A stretch of DNA of 64,000 bases from Aminobacter aganoensis (GCF_014206975.1 NZ_JACHOU010000018.1:1-64000); one strand, 5' to 3'. Shown: positions 1-8,465, counted from the stretch's first letter. Numbers and translations: made by a program. The notes: a model not told the origin generated them from the sequence alone.

Positions 1-86
1 ACATCGGCCACCTCGTCGAAACCATCGAGGCAGCCGAATGCAGGAACTACTTCGAAAACGCCGGATACGCTTCCGTTAAAACATGA
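1..86 (+). CDS. IS630-type transposase, C-terminal tail (partial)
   Basis: The window opens inside a reading frame that ends at a TGA at 84-86. The last residues read IGHLVETIEAAECRNYF and then ENAGYASVKT. The pattern of an acidic residue, C-x-N-Y-F and x-x-A-G-Y close to the stop is typical of the extreme C-terminus of IS630-family transposases. Only about 27 residues are visible, so the catalytic DDE core lies outside the window and intactness cannot be judged. A rho-independent terminator follows directly. Confidence 0.6.
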   Translation, partial: IGHLVETIEAAECRNYFENAGYASVKT

Positions 87-95
87 AGGGCTCTA

Positions 96-130
96 AGCCC
101 CGCTTCCCGAGACAGGAGGCGGGGCTTTTT
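96..130 (+). terminator. rho-independent terminator after the transposase tail
   Basis: AGCCCCGC (96-103) pairs with GCGGGGCT (119-126) and is followed by a T run to 130. It lies ten bases after the stop codon of the partial transposase. Confidence 0.85.
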
Positions 131-288
131 CCCATGCCTGCGCGGGCGGGAAGGCGTGATGGCGGGCGGTTCCAAAATCGTTGCGGTGGGGCGCGAATAC
201 GTCTATATACGGGCCGAATTTCCCATTTTCTGGTGGTCTGAACCACCGCCCGCGTGAGGGACGCGGGCGAGCGAAGAGGATATATCGC

Positions 289-981
289 ATGGCCAATACG
301 CTGCTTATGCCCAAGGCGACCGCCGTCTGGCTGGTCGACAACACGGCACTTTCGTTCGACCAGATCGCGCAGTTCTGCTCGCTGCACCCGCTCGAGGTGA
401 AGGCGATCGCCGACGGCGAATCGGCCCAGGGCATCAAGGGCATGGACCCGATCATGACCGGCCAGCTGACGCGCGCCGAGATTGCCAAGGGCGAGGCCGA
501 CATCAACCACCGCCTCAAGCTGTCGGACCCCAAGGTCCGCGTGCCCGAGAGCAAGCGCAAGGGCCCGCGCTACACGCCGCTGTCGAAGCGCCAGGATCGC
601 CCGAACGCCATCTACTGGCTGGTCAAGAACCATCCCGAGCTGAAGGACGCGCAGATCTCGCGCCTGGTCGGCACGACCAAGGCGACGATCGAGCAGATCC
701 GCGAGCGCAAGCACTGGAACATGGCGACCCTTACGCCGCTCGATCCGGTGGCGCTCGGCCTGTGCTCGCAGATCGACCTCGACATCGAAGTGCAGCGCGC
801 CTCGCGCGGCCGCGAAGCCCCGGCGCCGACCGGCGATACGCTGCTGCCGGCCTCGCTGACCGAGCGCCTGACGCCGGAGCAGGCCTCGCCCCAGGACGAG
901 GACAAGGAACTCGACGCCAACGCGGTGTTCGCCAAGCTGTCAGCGCTCAAGTCGAAGACCCCCGACGAAGACGAGGAATAG
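289..981 (+). CDS. trcR: Cell-cycle transcriptional regulator, DUF1013 (TrcR) family
   Basis: A 230-residue protein beginning MANTLLMPKATAVWLVDNTA, the highly conserved start of the alphaproteobacterial DUF1013 family. An upstream in-frame ATG at 181 exists, but the ATG at 289 follows a GAAGAGGA ribosome-binding site and matches the family start. A helix-turn-helix-like segment (KDAQISRLVGTTKATIEQIR) sits near residues 123-142, and the C-terminus is acidic (PDEDEE). Members are known as the transcription regulator TrcR in cell-cycle control. The gene stands alone and ends at a strong terminator. Confidence 0.88.
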   Translation: MANTLLMPKATAVWLVDNTALSFDQIAQFCSLHPLEVKAIADGESAQGIKGMDPIMTGQLTRAEIAKGEADINHRLKLSDPKVRVPESKRKGPRYTPLSKRQDRPNAIYWLVKNHPELKDAQISRLVGTTKATIEQIRERKHWNMATLTPLDPVALGLCSQIDLDIEVQRASRGREAPAPTGDTLLPASLTERLTPEQASPQDEDKELDANAVFAKLSALKSKTPDEDEE

Positions 982-1020
982 GCTCCTTCGCCTGCTGCGC
1001 CATCGGCGTGGGATAACGTT

Positions 1021-1049
1021 AAAAAAGCCCGCTTTAAGCGGGCTTTTTT
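1021..1049. terminator. Bidirectional rho-independent terminator
   Basis: AAAAAAGCCCGC, a TTTAA loop and GCGGGCTTTTTT form a symmetrical hairpin with A and T runs on both sides, 40 bases after trcR. Confidence 0.93.
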
Positions 1050-1164
1050 CATGCCCGGATCTTGCCCAGGACGGCTGAACTGGCAGGTGTTTTGATTTGC
1101 CGCGCAAGCCACCCGGGCGCATGGTTGCTCGCGGGCAACTTCGCCTGAAACGTCGAGGTGCGAG

Positions 1165-1968
1165 ATGAGCGGTTCCGCTGCATTCGACGCCTGGAGCGCC
1201 GGCGACAGCTACGAACACTATATGGGCCGGTGGAGCCGGCTGGTGGCGGCGAAATTCGTCGCCTGGCTGTCGCCGCCCGATCAGGCGGCATGGCTGGAGA
1301 TCGGCTGTGGCACCGGGGCGCTGACGGCCGCCATACTGGCGGGTGCCGTGCCACGCTCGCTACTGTCGATCGACCCGTCGGCCGATTTCGTCGCGCACGC
1401 CCGCGCAGCGACCGGCGACAAGCGCGCCCGGTTCGAGATTGCGGATGCGCTTAATCTGCCGGCGGAACCTGCAAGCATCGATGTCCTCACGTCGGGGCTG
1501 GTGCTCAACTTCGTATCCGACAGGCCGGCGGCGCTGGCCGAGATGCAACGGGTGATGAAGCCGGACGGCCTGCTGTCGTTCTATGTCTGGGACTATCCCG
1601 GCGGAGGCATCGGCTTCATCCGCCAGTTCTGGCTGGCTGCCATCGAAATCGATCCGGCCGCAGCGGAATTGGGCGAAGACAGGCGGTTTCCGTTCTGCAC
1701 GCGGGAAGGGCTGCTGGCGCTGTGCCATGGGGCCGGCCTGCGCGATGTCGTCATCGCCCCGGTCGAGATCGAAACGCGGTTCGAGGATTTCGAGGCGTTC
1801 TGGCAGCCGTTCACGCTGGGGGCAGGGCCGGCGCCGGGTTACTGCATGAGCCTGGCCGAGGATCACAGGGCGAGGCTGAAGGCGCGCCTCGCCGAACGCC
1901 TGGGCGAAGCAGGCCCCATCAGCCTTGTTGCACGTGCCTGGATCGCCAAGGCAAGCAAACAACACTGA
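1165..1968 (+). CDS. Class I SAM-dependent methyltransferase
   Basis: A 267-residue protein with the SAM-binding motif I at residues 45-57 (WLEIGCGTGALTA), an acidic motif II (LLSIDPSADFV) and the post-motif segment LNFVSDRPAALAEMQRVMKPDGLLSFYVW, typical of the UbiE/Methyltransf_11 fold. The substrate cannot be told from sequence. It opens just after trcR and its terminator, in the same direction but as its own unit. A GAGGTGCGAG ribosome-binding site precedes the ATG. Confidence 0.88.
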   Translation: MSGSAAFDAWSAGDSYEHYMGRWSRLVAAKFVAWLSPPDQAAWLEIGCGTGALTAAILAGAVPRSLLSIDPSADFVAHARAATGDKRARFEIADALNLPAEPASIDVLTSGLVLNFVSDRPAALAEMQRVMKPDGLLSFYVWDYPGGGIGFIRQFWLAAIEIDPAAAELGEDRRFPFCTREGLLALCHGAGLRDVVIAPVEIETRFEDFEAFWQPFTLGAGPAPGYCMSLAEDHRARLKARLAERLGEAGPISLVARAWIAKASKQH

Positions 1969-2017
1969 GGCTCAGGATGCGCCTGGATGCCGGCGCTGAT
2001 TGCGTCGGCCTCGGCGT

Positions 2018-2452
2018 CTATTCCGCGGCGATGAATTTCAGCGTGCCGGCGATGCCCGAGCCCGACGCGCCGTCCTTGCGGTCGGACGGATGGTTGATGC
2101 CGTCCATGACCGGGATTTCGGTGAAGTCGAACGGGCTGATACCCTCCAGAACCGAGGCATTGACGCCATACTGGTTGGGGTCCGAGCGACGCTGGTGATG
2201 GGTGTAAATGCCGCATTTCGAGCAGAAATAGTGCTTCGCGGCCATGGTGTTGAACTGGTAGGTGGTGAGGCTGTCCGCGCCGGCCACGACATCGACGCCG
2301 CCAAGGTCGGCCGACAAGGCGACCGCGCCCTTCATCCGGCAGTAGGAACAGGTGCAGCGCCGCGCGCTGCGCAGCCCGTCCGACAGCCTGACGCGCAGGC
2401 GGACCGTGCCGCAATGGCAGGCGCCGTCGATCTCGTGAATGTCCATGTTCAT
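2018..2452 (-). CDS. GFA family protein (glutathione-dependent formaldehyde-activating fold)
   Basis: A 144-residue Zn-binding protein. The cysteine pattern ACHCGTVRLRV, CTCSYC and FCSKCGIYTHH is the CxCG...CxxC...CxxC signature of the GFA/Mss4-like fold, which in some members binds glutathione or zinc. The real substrate is unknown; most annotated GFA proteins have no shown formaldehyde activity. An alternative in-frame start lies 13 codons upstream (2491). I chose 2452 because homologues begin close to the first CxCG. It is convergent with the methyltransferase. A second, unrelated GFA copy is at 56.8 kb. Confidence 0.85.
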   Translation of the reverse strand: MNMDIHEIDGACHCGTVRLRVRLSDGLRSARRCTCSYCRMKGAVALSADLGGVDVVAGADSLTTYQFNTMAAKHYFCSKCGIYTHHQRRSDPNQYGVNASVLEGISPFDFTEIPVMDGINHPSDRKDGASGSGIAGTLKFIAAE

Positions 2453-2671
2453 TCTGCAATTCCCGCCGTCAGGGGTGTTCCGGCTGGTCACATGAGCGGA
2501 GTCGCTGCGGCGTGCAAGTGGCCCGGCCTGATTTCGTCTTGCCCCTTCAGCCGCTCATATCGAACCAGATTGGCTCTTGCTCTACCGGATTGTCGGCGAC
2601 GAATTGCATTTGGTGCGGACGGGCTCCCATTCCGCTCTTTTTCAAGACTGAGTGCGGGTTGACCCAATGGC

Positions 2672-2702
2672 AAAAAAAGCCCGGCTGGCGGCCGGGCTTT
2701 TC
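2672..2702. terminator. Rho-independent terminator
   Basis: AAAAAAAGCCCGGC and GCCGGGCTTTT form a strong hairpin in the gap between two minus-strand genes; it would stop transcription coming out of the WYL regulator at 2729-3439. The rest of the 276-base gap (2453-2728) shows no gene. Confidence 0.88.
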
Positions 2703-2728
2703 GAAGGGGCTGACGTTGGGAGGATGCG

Positions 2729-3439
2729 TCAGCCGTGGGAATTGCGATCGCCGAAGGATTCGCTGCGTTCGACGCTGCGGTAATAATCGACCAGCAGCTT
2801 GCCGCGCTCGGGCTTGAAGTTACGGCCGGCGGAAGCAACGGAGGCGATGCGGTCGATGCGGAAGGCACGGAAGTCGTTGCGCATCTCACACCAGGCGATC
2901 AGCGTCCAGACCTTGCCCCAGAACCACAGGCCGAGCGGGCGCACATCGCGCGCCGAGCCGCGGCCGGCCTCGTCATTGTAATCGAGCTTGAGCACATGGC
3001 GCTTTTCGACGGCGCGTTCGATCAGGTCGATCGCCTCGCGGTCGGCGTCGGAGACGACCCACATCGGCGTGTGGATCTCGGTGCGGGCGATGCGGTCCTT
3101 TTCCGAGTCCGGCAGGACCGCGCCGATCTTGACCAGGGCCTCGTCGGCGGCACGGGCCATGGCGGCGCCGCCGAAGGCGCGGACCATGCGGGCGCCGGCA
3201 ACAAGGGCTACGATTTCATCTCGTGTGAACATCAGCGGCGGAAGGTCGAAGCCTTCCCTCATGAGGTAGCCTACGCCTGCCTCGCCATCGATCGGCACAC
3301 CCGTCGATTGCAGGTCGGCGATGTCGCGATAGATCGTGCGCTCGGAAACCTCGAGCCACGCGCCCAGCTTGTGCGCGGTGACCAGGCGGCCACCTCGGAG
3401 ATGCTGTACGATCTGGAACAGCCTGTCGGCGCGTCTCAT
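2729..3439 (-). CDS. YafY-type transcriptional regulator, HTH_11 plus WYL domain
   Basis: A 236-residue protein. Residues 1-60 (MRRADRLFQIVQHLRGG, LEVSERTIYRDIADLQSTGV) form a DeoR-like winged helix. The C-terminal half carries the WYL-domain pattern (KRHVLKLDYNDEAG, RPLGLWFWGKVWTLIAWCEMRNDFRAFRIDRI), which in relatives binds a ligand or nucleic acid. The longer frame upstream lacks family similarity, so the start at MRRADRL is preferred. It is divergently placed from no obvious partner; the DJ-1 gene upstream is on the same strand. Confidence 0.9.
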   Translation of the reverse strand: MRRADRLFQIVQHLRGGRLVTAHKLGAWLEVSERTIYRDIADLQSTGVPIDGEAGVGYLMREGFDLPPLMFTRDEIVALVAGARMVRAFGGAAMARAADEALVKIGAVLPDSEKDRIARTEIHTPMWVVSDADREAIDLIERAVEKRHVLKLDYNDEAGRGSARDVRPLGLWFWGKVWTLIAWCEMRNDFRAFRIDRIASVASAGRNFKPERGKLLVDYYRSVERSESFGDRNSHG

Positions 3440-3620
3440 CGAATACCCCTCAAAGTCTCGCGCTGTCCTTGGCCAAGTGGGGGCGCCTGGCCTCGGTGAC
3501 AATGCGCAAAGTCAAAAGCCGTTCCGGCATACCCTTCGCGCTGGCGCTGCATGGTGCCGAAAGCCTGCGTATGCGGACCTGTTCATCCTATCATCGCACA
3601 GGCCTCCTGACAGCATAGTG

Positions 3621-4253
3621 TCAGGAGCCGTCACCACGTCCGTGCGCGACCATGGCATGCTCGCGGGCGACCGTGGCATGCTCGCGGGCAAACATGGCGC
3701 GCATCTCGCCGACCTGGCCGGCCTGCTCGGGATACAACGTCTCGAGGAAGGCCGCGGCGAAGGTTCCCGGCGCCGACCCCGGAGCCGAGACGATGTTGCC
3801 GTCGGCAACGGCATGCGGCACATCCCGATAGTTCGCAGCGCCGGCATAGGCCGGCTCATGGCCGAGGATCCAGTCGCGGCCATTGCTGGTGTGGGCGACG
3901 CCCTCGAACAGGCCGGCGCGGGCGAGGGCGAGCGTGCCGGCGCAGATGCCGCCGACCACGCCGCCGCGGGCCGCCACCGCCTTCAGCAGCGGCGCGACGT
4001 CGGGTGCGCCTGCTGCGGCCCATCCGTCGGAGCCGATGACGGCAACCGCGTCGAGGTCGCCATTTTCCGCCGGTTTGGCGCCGCGCACCGCATCGAGGCG
4101 GAAGCCGGCGATCGAGGTCAGCGGCGAGGCGTGCGGCGAAATCGCCACGGCGCGCGCGCCGAACCATTCGACCGCCGAGGCGGCAAGCATGCCGTATTCC
4201 CAGTCTGCGTAGCCTTCGATGAAGAGAACACCGATGGTTTTCGAGGCGGTCAT
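3621..4253 (-). CDS. DJ-1/PfpI family protein
   Basis: A 210-residue class I glutamine-amidotransferase-like protein. The nucleophile-elbow cysteine is in GVVGGICAGTLALARAGLF (about residue 105) and the N-terminal strand reads TIGVLFIEGYADWEYGML. Relatives act as glyoxalases, deglycases, chaperones or regulators, so the exact role is open. The C-terminus holds a short internal repeat (REHATVAREHAMVAHGRG), visible in the DNA as repeated GGCATGCTCGCGGGC around 3651-3690. It follows the DUF1127-like gene on the same strand, 25 bases away, so the two are probably co-transcribed. Confidence 0.85.
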   Translation of the reverse strand: MTASKTIGVLFIEGYADWEYGMLAASAVEWFGARAVAISPHASPLTSIAGFRLDAVRGAKPAENGDLDAVAVIGSDGWAAAGAPDVAPLLKAVAARGGVVGGICAGTLALARAGLFEGVAHTSNGRDWILGHEPAYAGAANYRDVPHAVADGNIVSAPGSAPGTFAAAFLETLYPEQAGQVGEMRAMFAREHATVAREHAMVAHGRGDGS

Positions 4254-4278
4254 GTCGCGTCCTTTCTCGCTGGATGTG

Positions 4279-4452
4279 TCAGCTGTTGTCGGTGCGGCGC
4301 GAGCCGAAGCGATCGGGCCAGCCGATGTCCTTGCGCAGTTCGGCGGGGAGCGAGCTCAGGAATCGCTCGGTGCGGATCTCGTTGTGAATGGTCCTGATCT
4401 TGCCGGCATAATGCCTGACCGCGCGGAAGATGTCGGGGGTGAACTTGCTCAT
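4279..4452 (-). CDS. Small DUF1127-like protein
   Basis: A 57-residue basic protein, MSKFTPDIFRAVRHYAGKIR...ERFLSSLPAELRKDIGWPDRF. The end pattern L-x-x-L-x-x-E-L-x-K-D-I-G-W/L is that of DUF1127 (YjiS-like) proteins, which are abundant in rhizobia and in some species bind RNA or affect phosphate and carbon metabolism. The start is fixed by a GGAGGATC ribosome-binding site just ahead of the ATG at 4452; a longer in-frame start at 4491 has none. It probably forms an operon with the DJ-1 gene downstream. Confidence 0.75.
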   Translation of the reverse strand: MSKFTPDIFRAVRHYAGKIRTIHNEIRTERFLSSLPAELRKDIGWPDRFGSRRTDNS

Positions 4453-4618
4453 GACTGATCCTCCAATTCTTGTACGAGAGGAGTATCGCACAGCCCTCCT
4501 GACAGCAGTCTGTCAGGAGCCGGCAGGTGTATCGAGATGCCGGCGAGGCAGGCTTGCAGCTATCGGCCTGGTGCGCTTCCTGAGTCGAAATTTCGACGCA
4601 CCGGGTGCATTACCGGGC

Positions 4619-5404
4619 TCAGCCCTTGGCCGGCACCGTGTAGTTGAGGGCGAGCCGTCCGCCGTCGGCGAAGATGGTCTGGCCGGTGATGTAGCTGGCG
4701 TCGTCGGAAGCGAGGAAGGCGGCGATCGCGGCGATTTCCTCGGGCTCGCCGATGCGGCCGAGCGGCGTGCGCGACAGGATGCGGGCCTTGGCCGCGGGGT
4801 CGGCGTTGACGCGCGCCAGCATGTCGGTCGAGATCGAGCCGGGGCCGATGGCGTTGACGCGGATGCCCCAGGGCGCCAGCGCCAGCGCCATGACGGTGGT
4901 GAGCTGGGCGACGCCGCCCTTGGACACGGCGTAGGGCACCTGGTCGGGGATGGCGACGACCGAATTGACCGAGGACATGTTGACGATGGCGCCGGGCGCG
5001 CCGCCGGTCTTGACCTTCTCGACCATGAAGCGCGCCACCGCCTGGCCGGCAAGGAAGGCGCCCTTGAGGTTGACCCTGAGCACACGATCGAAATCGTCCT
5101 CGGTGACGTCGAGGAAATCGGCCTGGTGGTCGATGCCGGCATTGTTGACCAGCACGTCCACGTCGCCGAAGGCGTCGATCGTCGAGGCGACGAGGTTGTG
5201 AACATCGAGGCGCTTGCCGACATCGGCGCGAACGAAGCGCGCCTTGCCGAGCCGGGCGAGGTCGCGCTCGGCTGCGTCGCCCTGTTCCTGGTCGATGTCG
5301 GCGATGACGACGCGGGCGCCTTCGCCGAGGAGACGCTCGGCAATGGCATAGCCGATGCCCTTGGCGCCGCCCGTGACGATTGCCGTCTTGCCGTCGAGTT
5401 TCAT
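4619..5404 (-). CDS. Short-chain dehydrogenase/reductase
   Basis: A 261-residue classical SDR. The cofactor motif TGGAKGIG is near residue 11, NNAG near 90, and the catalytic Ser and YAVSK near 140-160; the C-terminus (ITGQTIFADGGR) is typical of FabG/glucose-dehydrogenase-like members. An acidic residue after the second strand (VVIADIDQE) favours NAD(H). The start follows an ACAGGAGCGGAC ribosome-binding site; the substrate is not predictable. Confidence 0.88.
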   Translation of the reverse strand: MKLDGKTAIVTGGAKGIGYAIAERLLGEGARVVIADIDQEQGDAAERDLARLGKARFVRADVGKRLDVHNLVASTIDAFGDVDVLVNNAGIDHQADFLDVTEDDFDRVLRVNLKGAFLAGQAVARFMVEKVKTGGAPGAIVNMSSVNSVVAIPDQVPYAVSKGGVAQLTTVMALALAPWGIRVNAIGPGSISTDMLARVNADPAAKARILSRTPLGRIGEPEEIAAIAAFLASDDASYITGQTIFADGGRLALNYTVPAKG

Positions 5405-5494
5405 GTCCGCTCCTGTCACCGTTGCCGCGAGGGCGAATCCAGTGGCGGACAGTGGCGGGAAGGGCGGGCGGGGTCAACGGGGCGGGATGTTGCC

Positions 5495-5548
5495 TCTCCT
5501 TACCCCCACCCTTGGTCCCTCCCCACAAGGGGGAGGGAGGAAGGCAAC
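5495..5548. repeat. Palindromic intergenic repeat (CTCCCC-ACAA-GGGGGAG type)
   Basis: A 50-base hairpin-forming block with core CCCTCCCCACAAGGGGGAGG and outer arms GCCTCTCCTT/GGAAGGC. A second copy of the core lies at 22957-22980. Such elements occur between genes in many Rhizobiales and Caulobacterales genomes. This copy sits between the SDR gene and the dmeR operator. Confidence 0.7.
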
Positions 5549-5574
5549 GCTTGCGCCATTGCAAACGCCGCTTC

Positions 5575-5601
5575 ATAATATAGGATACCCCCCTATATTA
5601 T
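5575..5601. promoter_or_regulatory. DmeR operator (metal-responsive)
   Basis: A perfect 10-bp inverted repeat, ATAATATAGG (5575-5584) and CCTATATTAT (5592-5601), with spacer ATACCCC. AT-rich arms around a G/C tract are the known design of RcnR/CsoR-family operators. It lies 12 bases before the dmeR start and overlaps the likely core promoter, so metal-free DmeR would block its own operon. Confidence 0.8.
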
Positions 5602-5612
5602 GTGAGGTGGCG

Positions 5613-5885
5613 ATGTCCCATGTGATCCGTGAAAAATCGAAGCTTCTGGCGCGGGTGCGGCGCATCAAGGGCCAGGTCGAGGCGGTGGAGCGCGCGCTCG
5701 AGGCCGAGCTCGGCTGCAGCGACGTGCTGCAACTGGTCGCATCGGTGCGCGGCGCCGTCGGCGGGCTGACCGCCGAGCTGATGGAAGACCACATCCGCGA
5801 CCATGTTCTCGCGCCCACCGACGCGGCCGAGCGCCAGCGCGGCGGCGACGAGTTGATCGACGTCATCAGGACCTATCTGAAATGA
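5613..5885 (+). CDS. dmeR: Metal-sensing repressor, CsoR/RcnR/FrmR family (DmeR-like)
   Basis: A 90-residue all-helical repressor. SHVIREKSKLLARVRRIKGQ, LGCSDVLQLVASVRGAV and MEDHIRDHV carry the His2, Cys35 and His60/His64-type ligands of the Ni/Co-binding RcnR branch. The ATG at 5613 follows a GAGGTGG ribosome-binding site and leaves His at position 3. It overlaps dmeF by four bases (ATGA), giving translational coupling. The family represses DNA until cobalt or nickel binds. FrmR (formaldehyde) is the alternative, but the neighbouring exporter favours metal. Confidence 0.87.
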   Translation: MSHVIREKSKLLARVRRIKGQVEAVERALEAELGCSDVLQLVASVRGAVGGLTAELMEDHIRDHVLAPTDAAERQRGGDELIDVIRTYLK

Positions 5886-6874
5886 GCCACGACCATCCGT
5901 ATCCGCACGGCCATTCCCATGACCGGCACCATAGCCATGACCATGACGGGCAGGAGCACGGGCATCGCCACGACGCGTTCGAGCCGGCGCACAGCCACGT
6001 CTTCCTGGGCGAGCGCCACGACCGCAATGCGCGGCGGACGATGTTCGTGATCGCGCTGACGGCTGCGATGATGGTGGTCGAGATCGTCGCCGGCACGATC
6101 TACGGCTCGATGGCGCTGGTGGCCGACGGCTGGCACATGTCGACCCATGCAGCGGCCATGGCGATCGCGGCACTCGCCTACGTCTTCGCGCGCCGGCAGG
6201 CGCACAATCCGCGCTTCACCTTCGGCACCGGCAAGGTCGGCGATCTCGCGGCGTTTGCCAGCGCGGTGATCCTGGCGATGGTGGCGATCTATATCGGCTG
6301 GGAAAGCGTCGTCCGGCTGATGAACCCGGTAGCGATCAATTTTCGCGAGGCGGCGATCATCGCCGTGGTCGGGCTGGCGGTGAACCTTGCCAGCGCCTGG
6401 CTGCTGCATGATGGCGGCCACGATCATGCGCATGGACATGATCATGGGCATGGGCACGACAACAATCTGCGTGCCGCCTACGTGCATGTGCTGGCCGATG
6501 CGCTGACATCGGTGCTGGCGATCTTCGCGCTGGTGATGGGCGCGATCTATGGGCTCCGGTGGATCGATCCGTTGATGGGCATCGTCGGCGCCGTGGTCAT
6601 CGCGCGCTGGTCGTGGACGCTGATCCGCGACGCGGGGCGCGTGCTGGTCGACTACGTGCCTTCGGGCGAGGACCTGCCCGACGAGATCCGCCAGGCGGTG
6701 CAGACCGACAAGGACGTGATCACCGACCTGCATGTCTGGCAGGTCGGGCCGGGCCATCACGCGGCCATCGTGGCGCTCAAGTCGAGTGCGCCGGCAACAC
6801 CCGAGAGCTACAAATCGAAGCTCGCCCACATCCAAGATCTGTCGCATGTCACCATAGAAGTGCAGCCGGCATAG
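5882..6874 (+). CDS. dmeF: Cation diffusion facilitator, Co/Ni exporter DmeF
   Basis: A 330-residue membrane protein. A His/Asp-rich cytoplasmic tail (residues 1-45) is followed by HVFLGERHDRNARRT, characteristic of DmeF. Six membrane segments follow, with the metal-site motifs HMSTH and HVLADALTS (HxxxD) in helices 2 and 5. A second His-rich loop (GGHDHAHGHDHGHGHD, about 178-194) lies between helices 4 and 5. The C-terminal cytoplasmic domain (residues 240-330) is normal. Known DmeF proteins export Co2+ and Ni2+ using the proton gradient. It is the second gene of the dmeRF operon. Confidence 0.92.
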   Translation: MSHDHPYPHGHSHDRHHSHDHDGQEHGHRHDAFEPAHSHVFLGERHDRNARRTMFVIALTAAMMVVEIVAGTIYGSMALVADGWHMSTHAAAMAIAALAYVFARRQAHNPRFTFGTGKVGDLAAFASAVILAMVAIYIGWESVVRLMNPVAINFREAAIIAVVGLAVNLASAWLLHDGGHDHAHGHDHGHGHDNNLRAAYVHVLADALTSVLAIFALVMGAIYGLRWIDPLMGIVGAVVIARWSWTLIRDAGRVLVDYVPSGEDLPDEIRQAVQTDKDVITDLHVWQVGPGHHAAIVALKSSAPATPESYKSKLAHIQDLSHVTIEVQPA

Positions 6875-7029
6875 TATTCAGGCTGCCGTAGGGGTAGCCT
6901 GTCGGGCCGGCGGCGGAACGCCAGGCGCGCTGGCGCATTCTGTGTTGGTAGGCATGCCGGCGTCGACAGCGAGCGGCTGCGGCGTGCGTGAAACCGGGCG
7001 GGACCGGGCTTCAACGAGGAGGACCAGCA

Positions 7030-7509
7030 ATGGCCATCGCCAAGAACACGATCTGCCTGTGGTACGACAAGGACGCGGAGACTGCCGCGCGCTTCTATGC
7101 CGAGGTTTTTCCGGACAGCAAGGTGGGGGCGGTCCATCGCGCCCCCGGCGACTATCCCTCCGGTAAGGAGGGCGACGTGCTGACGGTGGATTTCACGGTT
7201 GCCGGCATTCCCTGCATCGGCCTCAATGGCGGGCCTGCCTTCAAGCACAACGAGGCCTTCTCGTTCCAGATCGCCACCGACGACCAGGAGGAGACGGACC
7301 GCTACTGGAACGCCATCGTCGGCAATGGCGGGCAGGAGAGCGCCTGCGGCTGGTGCAAGGACAAATGGGGCATCAACTGGCAGATCACGCCGCGCGTGCT
7401 GACCGAGGCGATGGCGGCCGGCGGCGGCGAAGCCAAGCGGGCGTTTGCCGTGATGATGGACATGAAGAAGATCGACGTCGCCAAGATCGAGGCGGCGCGA
7501 AGAGGGTGA
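7030..7509 (+). CDS. VOC family protein (PhnB/3-dmu-9 type)
   Basis: A 159-residue protein beginning MAIAKNTICLWYDKDAETAA, with KEGDVLTVDFTVAGIPCIGLNGGP and DRYWNAIVGNGGQESACGWCKDKWGINWQITP. These are the motifs of the PhnB-like subgroup of the VOC (glyoxalase/bleomycin) fold. The substrate is unknown. The start follows GAGGAGGACC. A long upstream in-frame extension has no family support. Confidence 0.88.
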   Translation: MAIAKNTICLWYDKDAETAARFYAEVFPDSKVGAVHRAPGDYPSGKEGDVLTVDFTVAGIPCIGLNGGPAFKHNEAFSFQIATDDQEETDRYWNAIVGNGGQESACGWCKDKWGINWQITPRVLTEAMAAGGGEAKRAFAVMMDMKKIDVAKIEAARRG

Positions 7510-7557
7510 TGTCGCCCTGAGGCGTGGCGGCCTGATCTCGGCCCGTAACCCCCAGTG

Positions 7558-8007
7558 CTAGGGGAGCTCCTTTTGCAGCCTGGCGGCAGGCGCAAGATCG
7601 GTTGCGACCGTCTTCACGAATCGAAAGCCTGACGCCTCGTAGAACGAACGCGCGCGCTCGCCGGCAACGACGCCGAGCGTTCGCGCGCCGAACGCCCTGG
7701 CGCGGCGTTCGGCTTCGGCGAGAAGCATGCCGCCAATGCCCTGTCGCCATGCTTCGGGTGCCACGAAGAGGTCTTCGAGCTCGGCATGAGTGGCAGCGTC
7801 GGCCGGAAGGACAGTGACGAAGCCGACGATCTTCCCGGCGATTTCCGCGACCGCGACATGAGGCAGTTGCGTGGCCGGAACCTCGCGCGCCTCCGCCAGC
7901 GCCTGCAACTCCTCGACATGGTCGCCCCAGGCCAGCGAAGATCGCAGCTTGAGTGCTCCAAGCGCATCCCTGTCCGCAGCGAGAGCGGTCCGGATGCCGA
8001 TGGTCAT
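7558..8007 (-). CDS. GNAT family N-acetyltransferase
   Basis: A 149-residue protein with the acetyl-CoA loop APEAWRQGIGGMLLAEAERRA (Q/R-x-x-G-x-G/A) near residues 82-102 and ARSFYEASGFRFV near 125. The target amine cannot be predicted. It lies 35 bases after the DUF1801 gene on the same strand and may be the last gene of the 9462-7558 operon. MTIGIRTALAAD is the natural start. Confidence 0.85.
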   Translation of the reverse strand: MTIGIRTALAADRDALGALKLRSSLAWGDHVEELQALAEAREVPATQLPHVAVAEIAGKIVGFVTVLPADAATHAELEDLFVAPEAWRQGIGGMLLAEAERRARAFGARTLGVVAGERARSFYEASGFRFVKTVATDLAPAARLQKELP

Positions 8008-8042
8008 GGCAGTTCCCGTGCGATCGTTCAGGGCGGTGTCCT

Positions 8043-8465
8043 TCACATCTTCTCGCCGGGCAAGGCGCTTGCCTGTTTGACCCATTCGGAGAACTGCTGC
8101 TCGTCGAACGGCTTGCCCTCGTAGATGTCGAGATAACGCACGTCGGCCTGCTTCGACGTACCTGATGGCAGCGGGGAGAGCTGCGCGCCCTTGAAGAAGG
8201 CGACCTTGACGTATTTCGTCATGCAGTGGAAGCCGAGGAACCAGATGTCCTTTTCCATGCCGTAGAAGGGCGAGTTCCACTTCACTGCCTTGACCACGCC
8301 GGGCACCGCGTCTGTGACGAGAGCGTCGAGGCGGCGGCCGACGTCCTGCTTCCAGCCGGGCATGGCGTCGATGTAGGACTGGACGACGGCGTCGCCGTAA
8401 CCCTTTGCGATCTGCGGATTGCCGCCCGACAGGAGCTTTGCCTTGGCGGGTTCCTTTCCGGTCAT
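8043..8465 (-). CDS. DUF1801 domain-containing protein
   Basis: A 140-residue protein with the DUF1801/YdhG-like pattern: DAVVQSYIDAMPGWKQDVGRRL, VKWNSPFYGMEKDIWFLGFH and YVKVAFFKGAQLSPLP. The function is unknown; family members often sit near ArsR-SRPBCC pairs, as here. Its ATG overlaps the stop of the upstream membrane protein by one base (TGATG), so they are translationally coupled. Confidence 0.85.
   Translation of the reverse strand: MTGKEPAKAKLLSGGNPQIAKGYGDAVVQSYIDAMPGWKQDVGRRLDALVTDAVPGVVKAVKWNSPFYGMEKDIWFLGFHCMTKYVKVAFFKGAQLSPLPSGTSKQADVRYLDIYEGKPFDEQQFSEWVKQASALPGEKM

Noticed and set aside
3621-3700. Short repeat in the DJ-1 C-terminus as a mobile repeat
   Set aside because: It stays in frame and is only two to three 15-base copies; a simple internal duplication is enough.
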